64,000 bases of DNA, from the NCBI GenBank assembly GCA_965226245.1, contig CBDDCL010000015.1:1798001-1862000 (forward strand), written 5' to 3'. Numbering within the stretch: position 1 is the stretch's first letter; each line of letters begins with the position of its first letter. The notes under the pieces were generated by a model. It was not told where the DNA came from and did not search any database. It was given only the letters and a program-made list of their open reading frames with translations. Origin of the DNA: CBDCYS01 sp965226245 (GTDB lineage Bacteria > Acidobacteriota > Terriglobia > Bryobacterales > UBA6623). Shown piece by piece: positions 8,461 through 16,875 of the stretch. Both the position numbers and the translations under genes were made by a program.

Positions 8461-8745
8461 CTAGTGATAGTCAACAATCTCTACATTCAATGGCCCCGAG
8501 GACCCTGCGGGCCACTCGAAGCAAATCCGCCATTGGTCGTTGATGCGGATGCTGTACTGGCCTTTGCGGTCCCCTTTCAAGGCTTGAAAACGATTGCCGG
8601 GCAATGCGGCTAAGTCTTTGAGCGAGGAGGCCGCGTCAAGACGGTCGATCTTCAGCCGGGTCGCCCGTTCGATTCCAGAGAAAGCCTTGACCCGCTTTCC
8701 GACGGCGAAATCTACGGTTCGCTTGTCGCGATAGCTGACGATCAC
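8461..8745 (-). CDS. higB: HigB-family toxin (RelE-like mRNA interferase)
   Basis: 94-residue RelE/HigB-fold toxin, expected to cleave mRNA on the ribosome when freed from HigA. The family pattern is visible: DRLDAASSLKDLAALPGNRF in the middle, LKGDRKGQYSIRINDQWRI, and the ending VEIVDYH with the conserved C-terminal tyrosine-histidine. It begins with ATG at 8745 and ends 10 bp before higA, forming a two-gene operon. Short repeat-family F sequences lie on both sides of the pair, which may mark acquisition or simply the general repeat density here. Confidence 0.88.
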   Translation of the reverse strand: MIVSYRDKRTVDFAVGKRVKAFSGIERATRLKIDRLDAASSLKDLAALPGNRFQALKGDRKGQYSIRINDQWRICFEWPAGSSGPLNVEIVDYH

Positions 8746-8814
8746 GACCCATCATACCCGTGGTTATTCGTTACGTCAAGTATAATGACCGCTCTCCAGC
8801 TGCCCGGGCCTTTC

Positions 8815-8849
8815 GAGGGACAGTCACCTTAACTGGTACGCCGCACCCC
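8815..8849 (+). repeat. Solo left end of repeat family F
   Basis: Carries GAGGGACAGTCACCTTAACT followed by GGTACGCCGCACCCC, matching 7891-7925 with about one change. No matching right end was found nearby, so this is a truncated copy. Confidence 0.55.
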
Positions 8850-9433
8850 TTAGCCGCAGCCGTTCTTCATTCATCCGAACGGCTTGAAAACCGCGCATTT
8901 CCCAAAACTCGCCAGTCACAGTCCGGTAACGTATTTTTAAAAAGTTTAATGCTCCCAATATCAATCACTTAGCGCTGCAGGCTCGAAAAGCATCCTTCCC
9001 AACTTGCTATTGTGAAGGCAAAGAGCAACGACTGCGGCCCGGCATGGACTGAGACAGATTCGCGCGCCGCAATTCGGGAGTCCGGCGTGACTCCGCGGTT
9101 CGCTGCATCGGCTCCAGCCCACGAAAGCAGGTGGGCTGGTTCGCCAAAGGGGGAATACTTGAACACCATCCTGAACAGGCATCGGCTGGTTCAGCCGCTA
9201 GCCCGAATTCTGCAACAGCTCTTGGACATCTTCGCTCTGGCAACGGCAGCGCGCGGGTATGTCACGGCGGCACTGCCGGCGGTGTCCGGCTCCCGAAAAT
9301 CCACCCTGTGCCGCGCCCTGTCCCCGGCGTCCTCGCAAGGGGCGGTTTGGCGCCTAATTTGCCGTTTGCATAATAAGGAACGCGCGCGATACGAAAATCC
9401 GCTAACTTCCGCTAACCCCCCCTTACCAACAAC
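8850..9433. other. Intergenic stretch without a recognisable gene
   Basis: Short open frames exist on both strands, but none shows a known family, a convincing ribosome binding site or consistent coding character. A stretch near 9396-9416 repeats the motif TCCGCTAACT twice. It may be decayed sequence upstream of the fragment at 9434. Confidence 0.4.
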
Positions 9434-9631
9434 ATGAGGTCCCCTAGGGAAGCGTCCGCGATGCTGACAATTCAGACGGACGATCCGGACACGCCGTCAT
9501 TGACGGTCGAAGTCGACGCGACGGTGCGCGATCCTTCCGAACCGATCCTGGGGCCGCTCGAAGACTTCGGGCCGCCGTTGAGCGGGCGCCCGAGTAAGCC
9601 TCGCCCGGCGCCATTGGTAGAATTGAATTGA
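9434..9631 (+). pseudogene. Fragment of a secreted beta-sandwich protein (HYDIN/Spd-2-like repeat end)
   Basis: A 65-codon frame containing SAMLTIQTDDPDTPSLTVEV, which resembles the closing strand of choice-of-anchor or Spd-2/HYDIN-type repeats (TLTIxTNDPDTPxVTV) of surface proteins in this kind of bacterium. The rest is proline-rich. No start signal or upstream domain is present, so it is read as the remnant of a larger gene. A small real gene cannot be excluded. Confidence 0.35.
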
Positions 9632-9737
9632 CGGTCGCATTGCGATTCAGGCCAGCTCCAGCCGTGAGACTCAAAACAGAGGACTCCGGCCTGCTGAAAC
9701 CGGCCCGCTGAATTAACGACCAGGAGCGAGAGAAACC

Positions 9738-10238
9738 ATGGCAGCTCTGCCCCCCGGATCGAAAGCCCCAGACTTTGAACTGCCGGACCGTGACAGAGCA
9801 TCGCATTCCCTATCCGATGCTCTGCGCAAAGGCCCGGTTTTGCTGACTTTTTTCAAGATCTCGTGCCCCACATGCCAGTACGGCGTTCCGTTCATTAGCC
9901 GCCTCGCAGCGCCTCTCGAAGGCAAGCCGGCAACCGTTTGGGGGATTTCGCAGGATAGCCCGGAAAACACCGCGGGCTTCAACCGGGAATTCGAGGTCGG
10001 CATGCCCGAGCTGTTCGATTCGGAAGAGCAGGGCTACGCCGTGTCGAACGCTTACGGCATCACGAACGTGCCAACCAGCTTTCTGATTGAGCAAAACGGA
10101 ACGGTTTCAGTCAGCTCGGTCGGCTGGGATAAGAAGGAAGCCGAACTGATCAGCAAGTATTTAGGCGAGGCCTCGTCGATTCCCGAACTCACGCCGTTCA
10201 ATCCAGGCGAATCGGTGCTCGATTTCCGTGGTGGTTGA
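9738..10238 (+). CDS. Thioredoxin-fold redoxin (TlpA/AhpC-TSA family)
   Basis: 166-residue thioredoxin-like protein, probably a thiol-disulfide oxidoreductase or peroxiredoxin. Features: PPGSKAPDFELPD start, FFKISCPTCQY with a CPTC redox pair near residues 40-43, and the cis-proline motif NVPTSFLI. The CxxC form favours a TlpA/ResA-like thiol reductase over a one-cysteine peroxiredoxin. There is no signal peptide, so it is probably cytoplasmic. AGGAG precedes the ATG by about 12 nt. A stem-loop follows the stop codon. Confidence 0.85.
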   Translation: MAALPPGSKAPDFELPDRDRASHSLSDALRKGPVLLTFFKISCPTCQYGVPFISRLAAPLEGKPATVWGISQDSPENTAGFNREFEVGMPELFDSEEQGYAVSNAYGITNVPTSFLIEQNGTVSVSSVGWDKKEAELISKYLGEASSIPELTPFNPGESVLDFRGG

Positions 10239-10250
10239 GGCTCCAAGAAC

Positions 10251-10269
10251 TGACTCCCGGCGGGAGTCA
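10251..10269 (+). terminator. Stem-loop after the redoxin gene
   Basis: Inverted repeat TGACTCCC / GGGAGTCA with a 3-nt loop, starting 13 nt after the stop codon. There is no T-tract, so it may be a weak or Rho-assisted terminator, or a stabilising 3' hairpin. Confidence 0.35.
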
Positions 10270-10280
10270 CAGACGGACCG

Positions 10281-10405
10281 CTAGCAGCCCGTGGCTGAAG
10301 TCCGAGGACGCGAAAAAGGGGACAGCCAGCCAATTTCCTTTCGACGAAGCGCTGATTCCTAAGATGGATTGGAGAAGCGGAAATTGGTGGCAGTCTCCCT
10401 TTTCG
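10281..10405 (+). repeat. Dispersed repeat family D, copy 1
   Basis: Starts with AGCAGCCCGTGG at 10283 and contains GTCCGAGGACGCGAAAAAGG, then a nested inverted pair: GGGACAGCCAGCCAATTTCC and GGAAATTGGTGGCAGTCTCC. A second copy at 29900-30051 keeps the same order and also closes with CCACGGGCTGCT, the inverse of the first end. That closing end is lost here. Confidence 0.65.
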
Positions 10406-10483
10406 CGGTCGAGAGGTTAGCTCTCGACGCAGCCGCGGGGCGGTCGAGTTCGTAAGGGGCGCGACGCGCCCGCTGCTGACAGC

Positions 10484-11452
10484 ATGCCGCCACTCGACGA
10501 AACCACGAAGGGCGAGCCCCGAACGAGCCCTCCCGCTTCCAATACCTCGCCCGATGTCAAAACCGAACCGCTGGGCGTTCCAGGCGCGCCCGCGGAGTCC
10601 CGCATCCAGCGCCTCGGGTGGGGCCTTGCTCATGCCAGCCTGTTCGCTACTGTCACGGTCTTGCTCTGGATGATGTGCGGCTGGCTGCTGGCATCCATCC
10701 CGCCCTTGAATGACCGCTTCACGCTGTCGGTGCTGTCGCTGCTCCCCGCCGTCGGGGCCTCGACCGCTCTGCTGCTGCGCTTCCCCACGCCACGGCCGTT
10801 CGCTGTCATCGGGGTGGAAGCGAGCGGAAAGGGGTTTCAACAGCTCGGCTTCGGCGTAGCGCTCGGGGGCGGCCTTGTGCTGGCGGTTGTGGGAATCCAG
10901 TGGGCGGCCGGATGGGTGGTGGTTGAGACAGGTGTCGGCCCATCCAGCGCCCAACTGACTTGGGAGCCGCCCTTCATCGCGGGGTTGCTTGGGATCGCCA
11001 TGGGATCAGCCGGAGAAGAGCTGCTGTTTCGCGGCTACGGCTTCCAGCAACTCATTCGCGCCACCAATCCTTGGATCGCCGTAATTGGCGCCTCGCTGCT
11101 ATTCGGCATCGGACATGACAGCAATCCCGATTTCTCGCCAGTCGCTCTGCTCAATACCGTCCTTTTTGGAGTGATTTTCGGCCTTGCCCTGGTGCGTCAT
11201 CGCACACTCTGGTTGCCCTACGGCATGCATTTTGGCTGGAATATCGCGCTGGCGGCTATCGGAGCGAACCTGAGTGGGCTTAGAATTAAATTGACAGGTT
11301 TAACCGTAGTCCCGGTTGGCCCGTCGCATTGGACAGGGGACGCCTACGGACCCGAAGCCAGCCTGCTCACGACGCTGGCGGTTGTCGCGGCCGGACTGAT
11401 TCTTTGGAAGGCTCCCGCGCGCCGAAGCCCCGGGCCGTTGCTTTGGGACTGA
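10484..11452 (+). CDS. CPBP-family intramembrane metalloprotease (CAAX/Abi type)
   Basis: 322-residue multi-pass membrane protein with the Rce1/CPBP glutamate motif GEELLFRGYGF (E178, E179, R183), followed by the second motif LLFGIGHDSN and the third GMHFGWN, the three blocks that build the active site. About 40 hydrophilic proline-rich residues precede the first membrane helix. Family members process prenylated proteins or bacteriocin-like peptides in other systems; the substrate here is unknown. No obvious partner gene adjoins it. Confidence 0.85.
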   Translation: MPPLDETTKGEPRTSPPASNTSPDVKTEPLGVPGAPAESRIQRLGWGLAHASLFATVTVLLWMMCGWLLASIPPLNDRFTLSVLSLLPAVGASTALLLRFPTPRPFAVIGVEASGKGFQQLGFGVALGGGLVLAVVGIQWAAGWVVVETGVGPSSAQLTWEPPFIAGLLGIAMGSAGEELLFRGYGFQQLIRATNPWIAVIGASLLFGIGHDSNPDFSPVALLNTVLFGVIFGLALVRHRTLWLPYGMHFGWNIALAAIGANLSGLRIKLTGLTVVPVGPSHWTGDAYGPEASLLTTLAVVAAGLILWKAPARRSPGPLLWD

Positions 11453-11521
11453 GACAGTTGTCATGCAAAAAAGGCTCGAGCCGCGGCAAGATCCGGCTCT
11501 TCTCGTCAAGGAAGGTGACCC

Positions 11522-12391
11522 ATGCACCGGCTAGTCATCGCAGTCCGTGTTGCCGCGGATAAACGGTTCAACGGATCAACGGCTCAACCGAACACGCTAG
11601 TCATCGCAGTCCTCGTTGCCACGGCAGTCGCCGGCTCGCTGCTGGCGAAACAGAAATTGAATCCCGGGCAGCGTGCCCGAATCGTTCGGGAGATGGTTGC
11701 CGAGTACGGCACCGCGAAGGCTATCATTCCGCGCTCGAAGAAACCCCTCGGAGTTGATAAAGAAGGCAAATACGACGAGGACGAGTGGGGTGACGCCATG
11801 GACAAGTTCGGCCCCGCCGCCCGCCTCGGCGACCTGATTCAGATCACCAAGGTCGAATTCAAGAAAGACGCAGTCGTGATCGAGTTGAACCACGGAATCA
11901 AAGGCGGCCGAAAGTGGTGGCACCGCATCCAGGTTTCGGGGACTTCGAGCCGCGGGTCCACCCTGGGCGCGAGCCAGTCCGTCTACGCTCCGGGCGGCAC
12001 CAAGCTCGCGCTGCTGTTCGATGGGGAGATGATCTCGGAGCTGGAGCCTGACGACATCAAGAACATGCTCAAGCCGGTTCTCGATTTCGAACAGCGCTCC
12101 GCCACGGAACTCTATGTGGAGAAGCTGCCCAAAGAATTCCAGGAAGCGATCAAGGCAAAGCGCGTCCTCAGGAACATGGACCGTGACATGGTGCTGCTGG
12201 CGAGAGGCCGCCCGGACCGGAAAGTCCGGGACTTCAAGGATGGCCGCGAGACCGAAGACTGGATTTATGGCAAGCCGCCGGGTAACATCACATTTGTGAC
12301 CTTCGAAGACGGGAGGGTCATCAAGGTCAAGGAAGCCTACGCAACTCCAGGCGGACAGGTGGGAATACCCGAGCCGCCTGAATCGAAGTGA
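11522..12391 (+). CDS. Hypothetical exported protein with duplicated N-terminus
   Basis: 289 residues, no family recognised. The true export signal appears to be LVIAVLVATAVAGSLLAKQK, starting about residue 26. Before it lies a partial copy of the same DNA: 11531-11558 and 11597-11624 match at about 25 of 28 positions, 66 bp apart and in frame. The mature part is charged, with a tract reading KFGPAARLGDLIQITKVEFK, suggesting a soluble periplasmic or lipid-side protein. The ATG at 11522 has a purine-rich upstream (GGAAGGTGACCC). It may be a lineage-specific protein of these bacteria. Confidence 0.65.
   Translation: MHRLVIAVRVAADKRFNGSTAQPNTLVIAVLVATAVAGSLLAKQKLNPGQRARIVREMVAEYGTAKAIIPRSKKPLGVDKEGKYDEDEWGDAMDKFGPAARLGDLIQITKVEFKKDAVVIELNHGIKGGRKWWHRIQVSGTSSRGSTLGASQSVYAPGGTKLALLFDGEMISELEPDDIKNMLKPVLDFEQRSATELYVEKLPKEFQEAIKAKRVLRNMDRDMVLLARGRPDRKVRDFKDGRETEDWIYGKPPGNITFVTFEDGRVIKVKEAYATPGGQVGIPEPPESK
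11531..11624 (+). repeat. Direct repeat inside the start of a hypothetical gene
   Basis: Two 28-nt copies starting CTAGTCATCGCAGTCC at 11531 and 11597, with a GGCTCAAC-type microrepeat between them (GGTTCAACGGATCAACGG). The spacing is a multiple of three, so the reading frame is kept. Confidence 0.6.
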
Positions 12392-12460
12392 TCACCTCCG
12401 GAATCGAAGCAGTTATCAGCAGTCCATCAAGCAACCAAGAAAGGACACAAAAAGTAAAAC

Positions 12461-13474
12461 ATGGCCCTAAAAGTTGGCATCAATGGATTCGGGCGCATCG
12501 GACGAAACGTCTTCCGGGCCTCGATGAACAATCCCGAAATCGATATTGTCGCGGTGAATGACATCACCGACACGAAGACCCTGGCGCACTTGCTCAAACA
12601 TGATTCGGTCATGGGAAACCTGAGTGTCGATGTCTCGGTTCAGGATGACGGCATTCAAGCCGGAGACCTGAGTTTCAAGGTATTCGCCGTGCGCGATCCT
12701 GCCCGGATTCCCTGGCCGAGCGTCGGCGCGGAAATCGTTATCGAGTCGACCGGACTGTTCACGAAGGCGGCGGACGCGTCCAAGCACCTGCACGACGGCG
12801 TCAAGAAAGTGATTATTTCGGCGCCCGCGAAAAACGAGGACCTCACGGTCGTGTTGGGCGTCAACGACGATCAGTACGACCCGGCGAAGCATTCGGTTGT
12901 TTCCAATGCCTCCTGCACGACCAACTGCCTGGCGCCGGTCACGAAGGTTCTGCACGACGCCTTCGGCATCTCGAAAGCCACGATGACGACGGTGCACAGC
13001 TATACCAATGACCAGCGCACGCTGGATCTGCCGCATTCCGATCTGCGCCGGGCCCGCGCGGCGGCCCTGAACATGATTCCGACGAGTACGGGCGCCGCCA
13101 AAGCGATTGGGCTTGTCATGCCGGAGCTGAATGGCAAATGCGACGGCTTCTCGATTCGCGTGCCGACCCCTAACGTCTCGGTGGTCGACCTTGTTGCGCT
13201 CCTCGATAAGCCGACCAGCGTGGAGGAAGTCAACGCCAAGTTCAAAGAGGCGTCCGAGGAAGGTCCTCTCAAAGGCATTCTGGGTTATACCGAGGAGCCC
13301 CTCGTGTCGAGCGATTTCATGCATGACCCCAGGTCATCGATTGTCGACGGCGCGATGACCAAGGTTCTCGATGGCAATCTCGTGAAAGTTCTCACCTGGT
13401 ACGACAATGAGTGGGGCTATTCCAACCGAGTCGTCGACCTGGCGATCCTGATGGCGCGGAAGGGACTCAACTAA
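12461..13474 (+). CDS. gap: Glyceraldehyde-3-phosphate dehydrogenase (type I)
   Basis: Glycolytic enzyme converting glyceraldehyde-3-phosphate to 1,3-bisphosphoglycerate with NAD(P). The 337 residues are normal. The Rossmann start is VGINGFGRIGR, the active-site cysteine is C152 in SNASCTTNC, and the partner histidine is H179 in TTVHSYTNDQ. The C-terminal WYDNEWGYSNR block is present. AAAGGAC lies before the ATG. pgk follows in the same direction after a 170-bp gap that contains a long perfect inverted repeat, so read-through from gap to pgk may be attenuated. Confidence 0.97.
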   Translation: MALKVGINGFGRIGRNVFRASMNNPEIDIVAVNDITDTKTLAHLLKHDSVMGNLSVDVSVQDDGIQAGDLSFKVFAVRDPARIPWPSVGAEIVIESTGLFTKAADASKHLHDGVKKVIISAPAKNEDLTVVLGVNDDQYDPAKHSVVSNASCTTNCLAPVTKVLHDAFGISKATMTTVHSYTNDQRTLDLPHSDLRRARAAALNMIPTSTGAAKAIGLVMPELNGKCDGFSIRVPTPNVSVVDLVALLDKPTSVEEVNAKFKEASEEGPLKGILGYTEEPLVSSDFMHDPRSSIVDGAMTKVLDGNLVKVLTWYDNEWGYSNRVVDLAILMARKGLN

Positions 13475-13488
13475 ACGACTGTCGGCTG

Positions 13489-13599
13489 AACAGAGCCGCG
13501 CCCGCAAGGGTGCGGTCGAGAGGAGGTGCGTCTAAGGCGAACTCGTAGCGGGTGAGTCTAAGGCAAACTCGACCGCACCCTTGCGGGCGCGGCTCTGTT
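13489..13599. repeat. Perfect 32-bp inverted repeat between gap and pgk
   Basis: The arms at 13489-13520 and 13568-13599 are exact reverse complements over 32 nt, beginning AACAGAGCCGCGCCCGCAAG. The 47-nt loop contains a direct repeat of GTCTAAGGCGAACTCG (second copy with one change). There is no U-tract, so it is not a classical terminator. It may be a REP-like element or an mRNA-stabilising or processing hairpin in a gap-pgk transcript. Confidence 0.85.
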
Positions 13600-13644
13600 G
13601 ATGTGCCCTGGCTACCAACTTCCCATCAGCAGTCAAATCCATCC

Positions 13645-14832
13645 ATGCCCTTCCAATCAATCCGTGACCTCGACCTGGCTGGCAAGCGCGTTTTCATCCG
13701 GGCGGATTTCAACGTCCCGCTCGACGAAACAGGAACGCAAATCAGCAGCGACACCCGCATTCGCGCCGCCTTGCCGACGATCAAGCTGGCACTTGAAAAA
13801 GGAGCGGCCATTGTCGTGGCCTCACACCTAGGGCGCCCCAAAGGCAGACCGAACCCGAAAATGCAGCTCGACGCGGTCGCGGCAAGACTCGGCGAACTGC
13901 TGGGCCGGGGCGTAAAAAAGGCGCCGGATAGCGTTGGCGGAGAAGTACGGCGCCTCGCTTCGGGACTTTTACCTGGTGACGTCCTGCTGCTCGAGAATCT
14001 CCGCTTCCACCCTGGCGAAGAGACCAACGACCGAGGTTTCGGCGAGCAGCTCGCCGAGCTCTGCGACGTCTACGTCAATGACGCTTTCGGGGCCGCCCAC
14101 CGCGCGCACGCCTCAACGACGGGCATGGCCGGGCTGGTGACGGAAGCAGCCGCCGGATTGCTCATGGAAAAGGAACTGAAGTACCTATCCATGGCCGTTT
14201 CCGATCCCGAGAGACCCTACGTTGCCATCGTCGGCGGAGCCAAGATCTCGGGCAAGATCGACGTGCTGCGAAGCTTCCTCAAGCTCGCCGACAAGGTTCT
14301 GGTCGGCGGAGCGATGACTTATACTTTTCTCAAGGCGCGCGGAGTGGCGATAGGCTCTTCCCTAGTCGAGGACGAAAAACTCGGCGTCGCCGGCGAGGCC
14401 ATGGAGCTGGGCGGCGACAAGCTGCTGCTGCCGATCGACCACGTCATTGCGGCGGATCTGGCGGCCGATGCTGAAACAAGAGTAGTGGACGCAACGAACG
14501 AGCCGATTCCCGAAGGCTGGAAGGGCCTCGATATCGGCCCGCTAACGATCGCGGCCTACCGCGAGGCAATATCCAGCGCTCGAATGATCGTTTGGAATGG
14601 GCCGATGGGCGTATTCGAGGTCGAACCCTTCGCCGCTGGAACTCTCGCGGTCGCCCACGCGGTCGCTGACTCTGAGGCTACATCGATTGTCGGCGGCGGC
14701 GACTCCGAGAAAGCCATCAAAACCGCCGGAGTCTCGGATCGAATCACGCACATCTCGACAGGCGGTGGCGCGTCACTTGAGTTCCTAGCAGGCGAAAAGC
14801 TGCCCGGCGTCGAAGCGCTCGGCGGGCTCTAG
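13645..14832 (+). CDS. pgk: Phosphoglycerate kinase
   Basis: Transfers phosphate from 1,3-bisphosphoglycerate to ADP in glycolysis. From the ATG at 13645 the product has 395 residues, the normal length, starting MPFQSIRDLDLAGKRVFIRA. An upstream in-frame start at 13552 would lie in the inverted-repeat region and is rejected. The RADFNVPLD, SHLGRPKG and VNDAFGAAHRAHAS blocks and the nucleotide-binding GGGDSEKAIK block are present. It ends normally with LPGVEALGGL; the TAG stop directly abuts the TA target of the IS630 element. Confidence 0.97.
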   Translation: MPFQSIRDLDLAGKRVFIRADFNVPLDETGTQISSDTRIRAALPTIKLALEKGAAIVVASHLGRPKGRPNPKMQLDAVAARLGELLGRGVKKAPDSVGGEVRRLASGLLPGDVLLLENLRFHPGEETNDRGFGEQLAELCDVYVNDAFGAAHRAHASTTGMAGLVTEAAAGLLMEKELKYLSMAVSDPERPYVAIVGGAKISGKIDVLRSFLKLADKVLVGGAMTYTFLKARGVAIGSSLVEDEKLGVAGEAMELGGDKLLLPIDHVIAADLAADAETRVVDATNEPIPEGWKGLDIGPLTIAAYREAISSARMIVWNGPMGVFEVEPFAAGTLAVAHAVADSEATSIVGGGDSEKAIKTAGVSDRITHISTGGGASLEFLAGEKLPGVEALGGL

Positions 14833-14834
14833 TA

Positions 14835-16059
14835 TGTCGTTTCATGAAACTGTACCTGTCTCAGGCGCGGCTTCGAGCGCCTCGAACTTGCCCCAGCGGT
14901 GAACGACCGGTGCGGCGTTGATCTCCGCGATTCCCAGCAGGATTCGTTCTCGAAGCTCCGCCCAGGACTCCACTCGAATGCCCTTGAGAAAGGTGCGCGC
15001 CATCTTCCCAAACAGGGTCTCGACAATGTTGAGCCAAGACCCGTGGGTGGGCGTATGTACGTATTTGAAGCGGTTCGGACGCGTCGCCAAATAGGCCTTT
15101 GTCTCCTTGGATATGTGAGCGGAATGATTGTCCAAGATCAATCGGATGGTGCATTCGGCCGGGTAGGTTTGGTCCAGATCCTTCAGCAATAAGATGAATT
15201 CCCGGCTGCGGTGGCGCCGCTCCACCCGCGCCGTCACGCGGCCGTCGTGCAAGTCCAGCGCCGCCAGAATCGAGCAAGTCCCCAGACGTTTGTATTCGTG
15301 ATCGCGGGCCACACAAGGATGCCGCCCCGGCACCGGCGGCAGGTCCGGCGCGGTGTTGGCGATCGCTTGCACGCCGGGCTTTTCGTCCACCGAAACCGTG
15401 ATCACGCCCGGCGAGGGGCCGCCCTCGCCAGAGCTTTCATTTTGCAGCGCCACCTCGCGGTAGACCAGCAGCACCTGCCGCATCTTGGACTCGAAATCCG
15501 GGTCGCGGCGCTCCAGGTAGTATTTCACCTTCTCCGGATGCAGCGGCTGGGCGGCCAGAATCCGGTGAACCGTCGCTTTAGCCGCTTGGGCCAGGGCCGG
15601 ATAGCCCGCTTCCACGGCATGCTGGCGGACGTGCCGCGCGAGCGCGCTGCGGGTCCACAACTCGGCGGCGTATCCCAGTTCCTTGGGTTTGCAGCAGGCC
15701 AAGTGCACCACCCAGGCCTTGGCCTCTTCGCTAATGCGGGGCTCGTAGGGACGATGATAGGCGTCCTTGAGGGCCGCTTCCACCCCCATGGCGAGGGCTC
15801 GCTCGATCCATTTGGCAACGCTCTTGCGGGTCATCTTCACGGCCCGCATAATCTCGGCGATGGTCTCGCCGCCATGATAGCGCCACAGAATCTCGGCGCG
15901 TTGCACCTCCCGAGCCGGAGCCTTGCGGGAACGACGCAGCCGCTTCAGATGTTGCACCTCTTCGGGAGTGAGAACCAGTGGGGGACGCTTCGATTTTCCT
16001 GCCATGCAACCAGTCTAGCAAAAAACATTGTCCTATGGTTATGTTTTAATGAAACGTTA
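14835..16059 (-). mobile_element. IS630-family insertion sequence
   Basis: About 1225 bp flanked by TA dinucleotides (14833-14834 and 16060-16061), the IS630 target duplication. The left end reads TGTCGTTTCATGAAACTG; the reverse complement of the right end reads TAACGTTTCATTAAAAC, an imperfect terminal inverted repeat. It carries one intact transposase gene on the minus strand. It sits immediately after the pgk stop codon without altering the protein. Confidence 0.85.
14842..16005 (-). CDS. IS630-family transposase
   Basis: 387-residue DDE transposase. The N-terminal half has helix-turn-helix regions (GETIAEIMRAVKMTRKSVAK). The catalytic part shows VSVDEKPGVQAI (first D), IRLILDNHSAHISKETK (second D) and PTHGSWLNIVETLF (E), the IS630/Tc1-mariner pattern. 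It appears intact with no frameshift, so the element could be active. Confidence 0.93.
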   Translation of the reverse strand: MAGKSKRPPLVLTPEEVQHLKRLRRSRKAPAREVQRAEILWRYHGGETIAEIMRAVKMTRKSVAKWIERALAMGVEAALKDAYHRPYEPRISEEAKAWVVHLACCKPKELGYAAELWTRSALARHVRQHAVEAGYPALAQAAKATVHRILAAQPLHPEKVKYYLERRDPDFESKMRQVLLVYREVALQNESSGEGGPSPGVITVSVDEKPGVQAIANTAPDLPPVPGRHPCVARDHEYKRLGTCSILAALDLHDGRVTARVERRHRSREFILLLKDLDQTYPAECTIRLILDNHSAHISKETKAYLATRPNRFKYVHTPTHGSWLNIVETLFGKMARTFLKGIRVESWAELRERILLGIAEINAAPVVHRWGKFEALEAAPETGTVS

Positions 16060-16165
16060 TACTAGTATCCGCCGATCCCAGTGCTGGGCCCCGAGCCGGT
16101 TGGTCCCTTTCGTGCCCGCGCCGTTTCCGCCCTGCCAGCCTCGGTCCCTTCCGCCCTCTGTCACA

Positions 16166-16864
16166 ATGGACACTCCGGCCTTTGAGAAGCGCATGTCGTC
16201 AAACCCCGTCGAAGGTCTCTCGCAAAAACGCTCCAGCCGCTGGTATCGATACCTGAGCCCGCCGCTGCCTCTCTACCGCAACCCCAAAGAACTCGAGAGG
16301 CAGCCGCCGCTTGGACGCTGGAACCTTTACATCGGCGGGGCGGGCTGCAGTGTCGACGGGTATGTGAATGTTGACTTGTTCCCCCTGCCCGGCGTCGATG
16401 TTGCCTGTGACGCGGAGCACTTGCCGTTCCGCCGCGACACCTTCCAAAGAGTGGAGTGCGACGCGGTTTTGGAGCACACCCCCGACCCGAAGGCGGTGGT
16501 CCATGAAATCCGCCGCTGTCTGAAGCCGGGTGGTTTCGTCCACGTTGTGACGCCGTTCTGTCACCCCTTCCACGAGTACCCGCGGGACTACTACCGCTTC
16601 AGCCCCGACGGCCTCATGAAGCTTGTGGAACCGCTCGAGGTCGTCTCCGTGGGCTGGAGAACGGGTCCCACCGCCACTTGGCTCGTCGTTACTCTGGAGT
16701 ATCTCAAGCTGTGGCCGTCCAACCGCACGGTCAAGCGGCTCATTCACGTCATCGCCGGCTGGTTGCTGTTCCCTTTGCGCTACCTCGACTGGTATCTATT
16801 GCGGAAAGCCGACGCGCGCCAAATCGGCAACCATTGTTACGTCTGGGCCAAAAAGCCGGATTAG
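16166..16864 (+). CDS. SAM-dependent methyltransferase (type 11)
   Basis: Class I methyltransferase of 232 residues when started at the ATG at 16166. The longer frame opens inside the IS630 end and is unlikely. Seen: the SAM-binding start LYIGGAGCSVDGYVNVDLFP, the acidic-loop DAEHLPFRRDTF, and the post-motif block EIRRCLKPGGFVHVVTPF. The PFHEYPRDYYRFSPDGL tail is common in methyltransferases of surface-polysaccharide clusters, but no such cluster adjoins. Its substrate is unknown. The IS630 insertion lies about 100 bp upstream and may have changed its promoter. Confidence 0.82.
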   Translation: MDTPAFEKRMSSNPVEGLSQKRSSRWYRYLSPPLPLYRNPKELERQPPLGRWNLYIGGAGCSVDGYVNVDLFPLPGVDVACDAEHLPFRRDTFQRVECDAVLEHTPDPKAVVHEIRRCLKPGGFVHVVTPFCHPFHEYPRDYYRFSPDGLMKLVEPLEVVSVGWRTGPTATWLVVTLEYLKLWPSNRTVKRLIHVIAGWLLFPLRYLDWYLLRKADARQIGNHCYVWAKKPD

Positions 16865-16875
16865 CTGCGCATTTC

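Noticed and set aside
9012..9437. 141-codon plus-strand frame
   Set aside because: Composition and content show no domain, no ribosome binding site and no export signal; treated as non-coding.
11300..11527. Minus-strand frame overlapping the CPBP protease end
   Set aside because: Low-complexity shadow of the protease gene.
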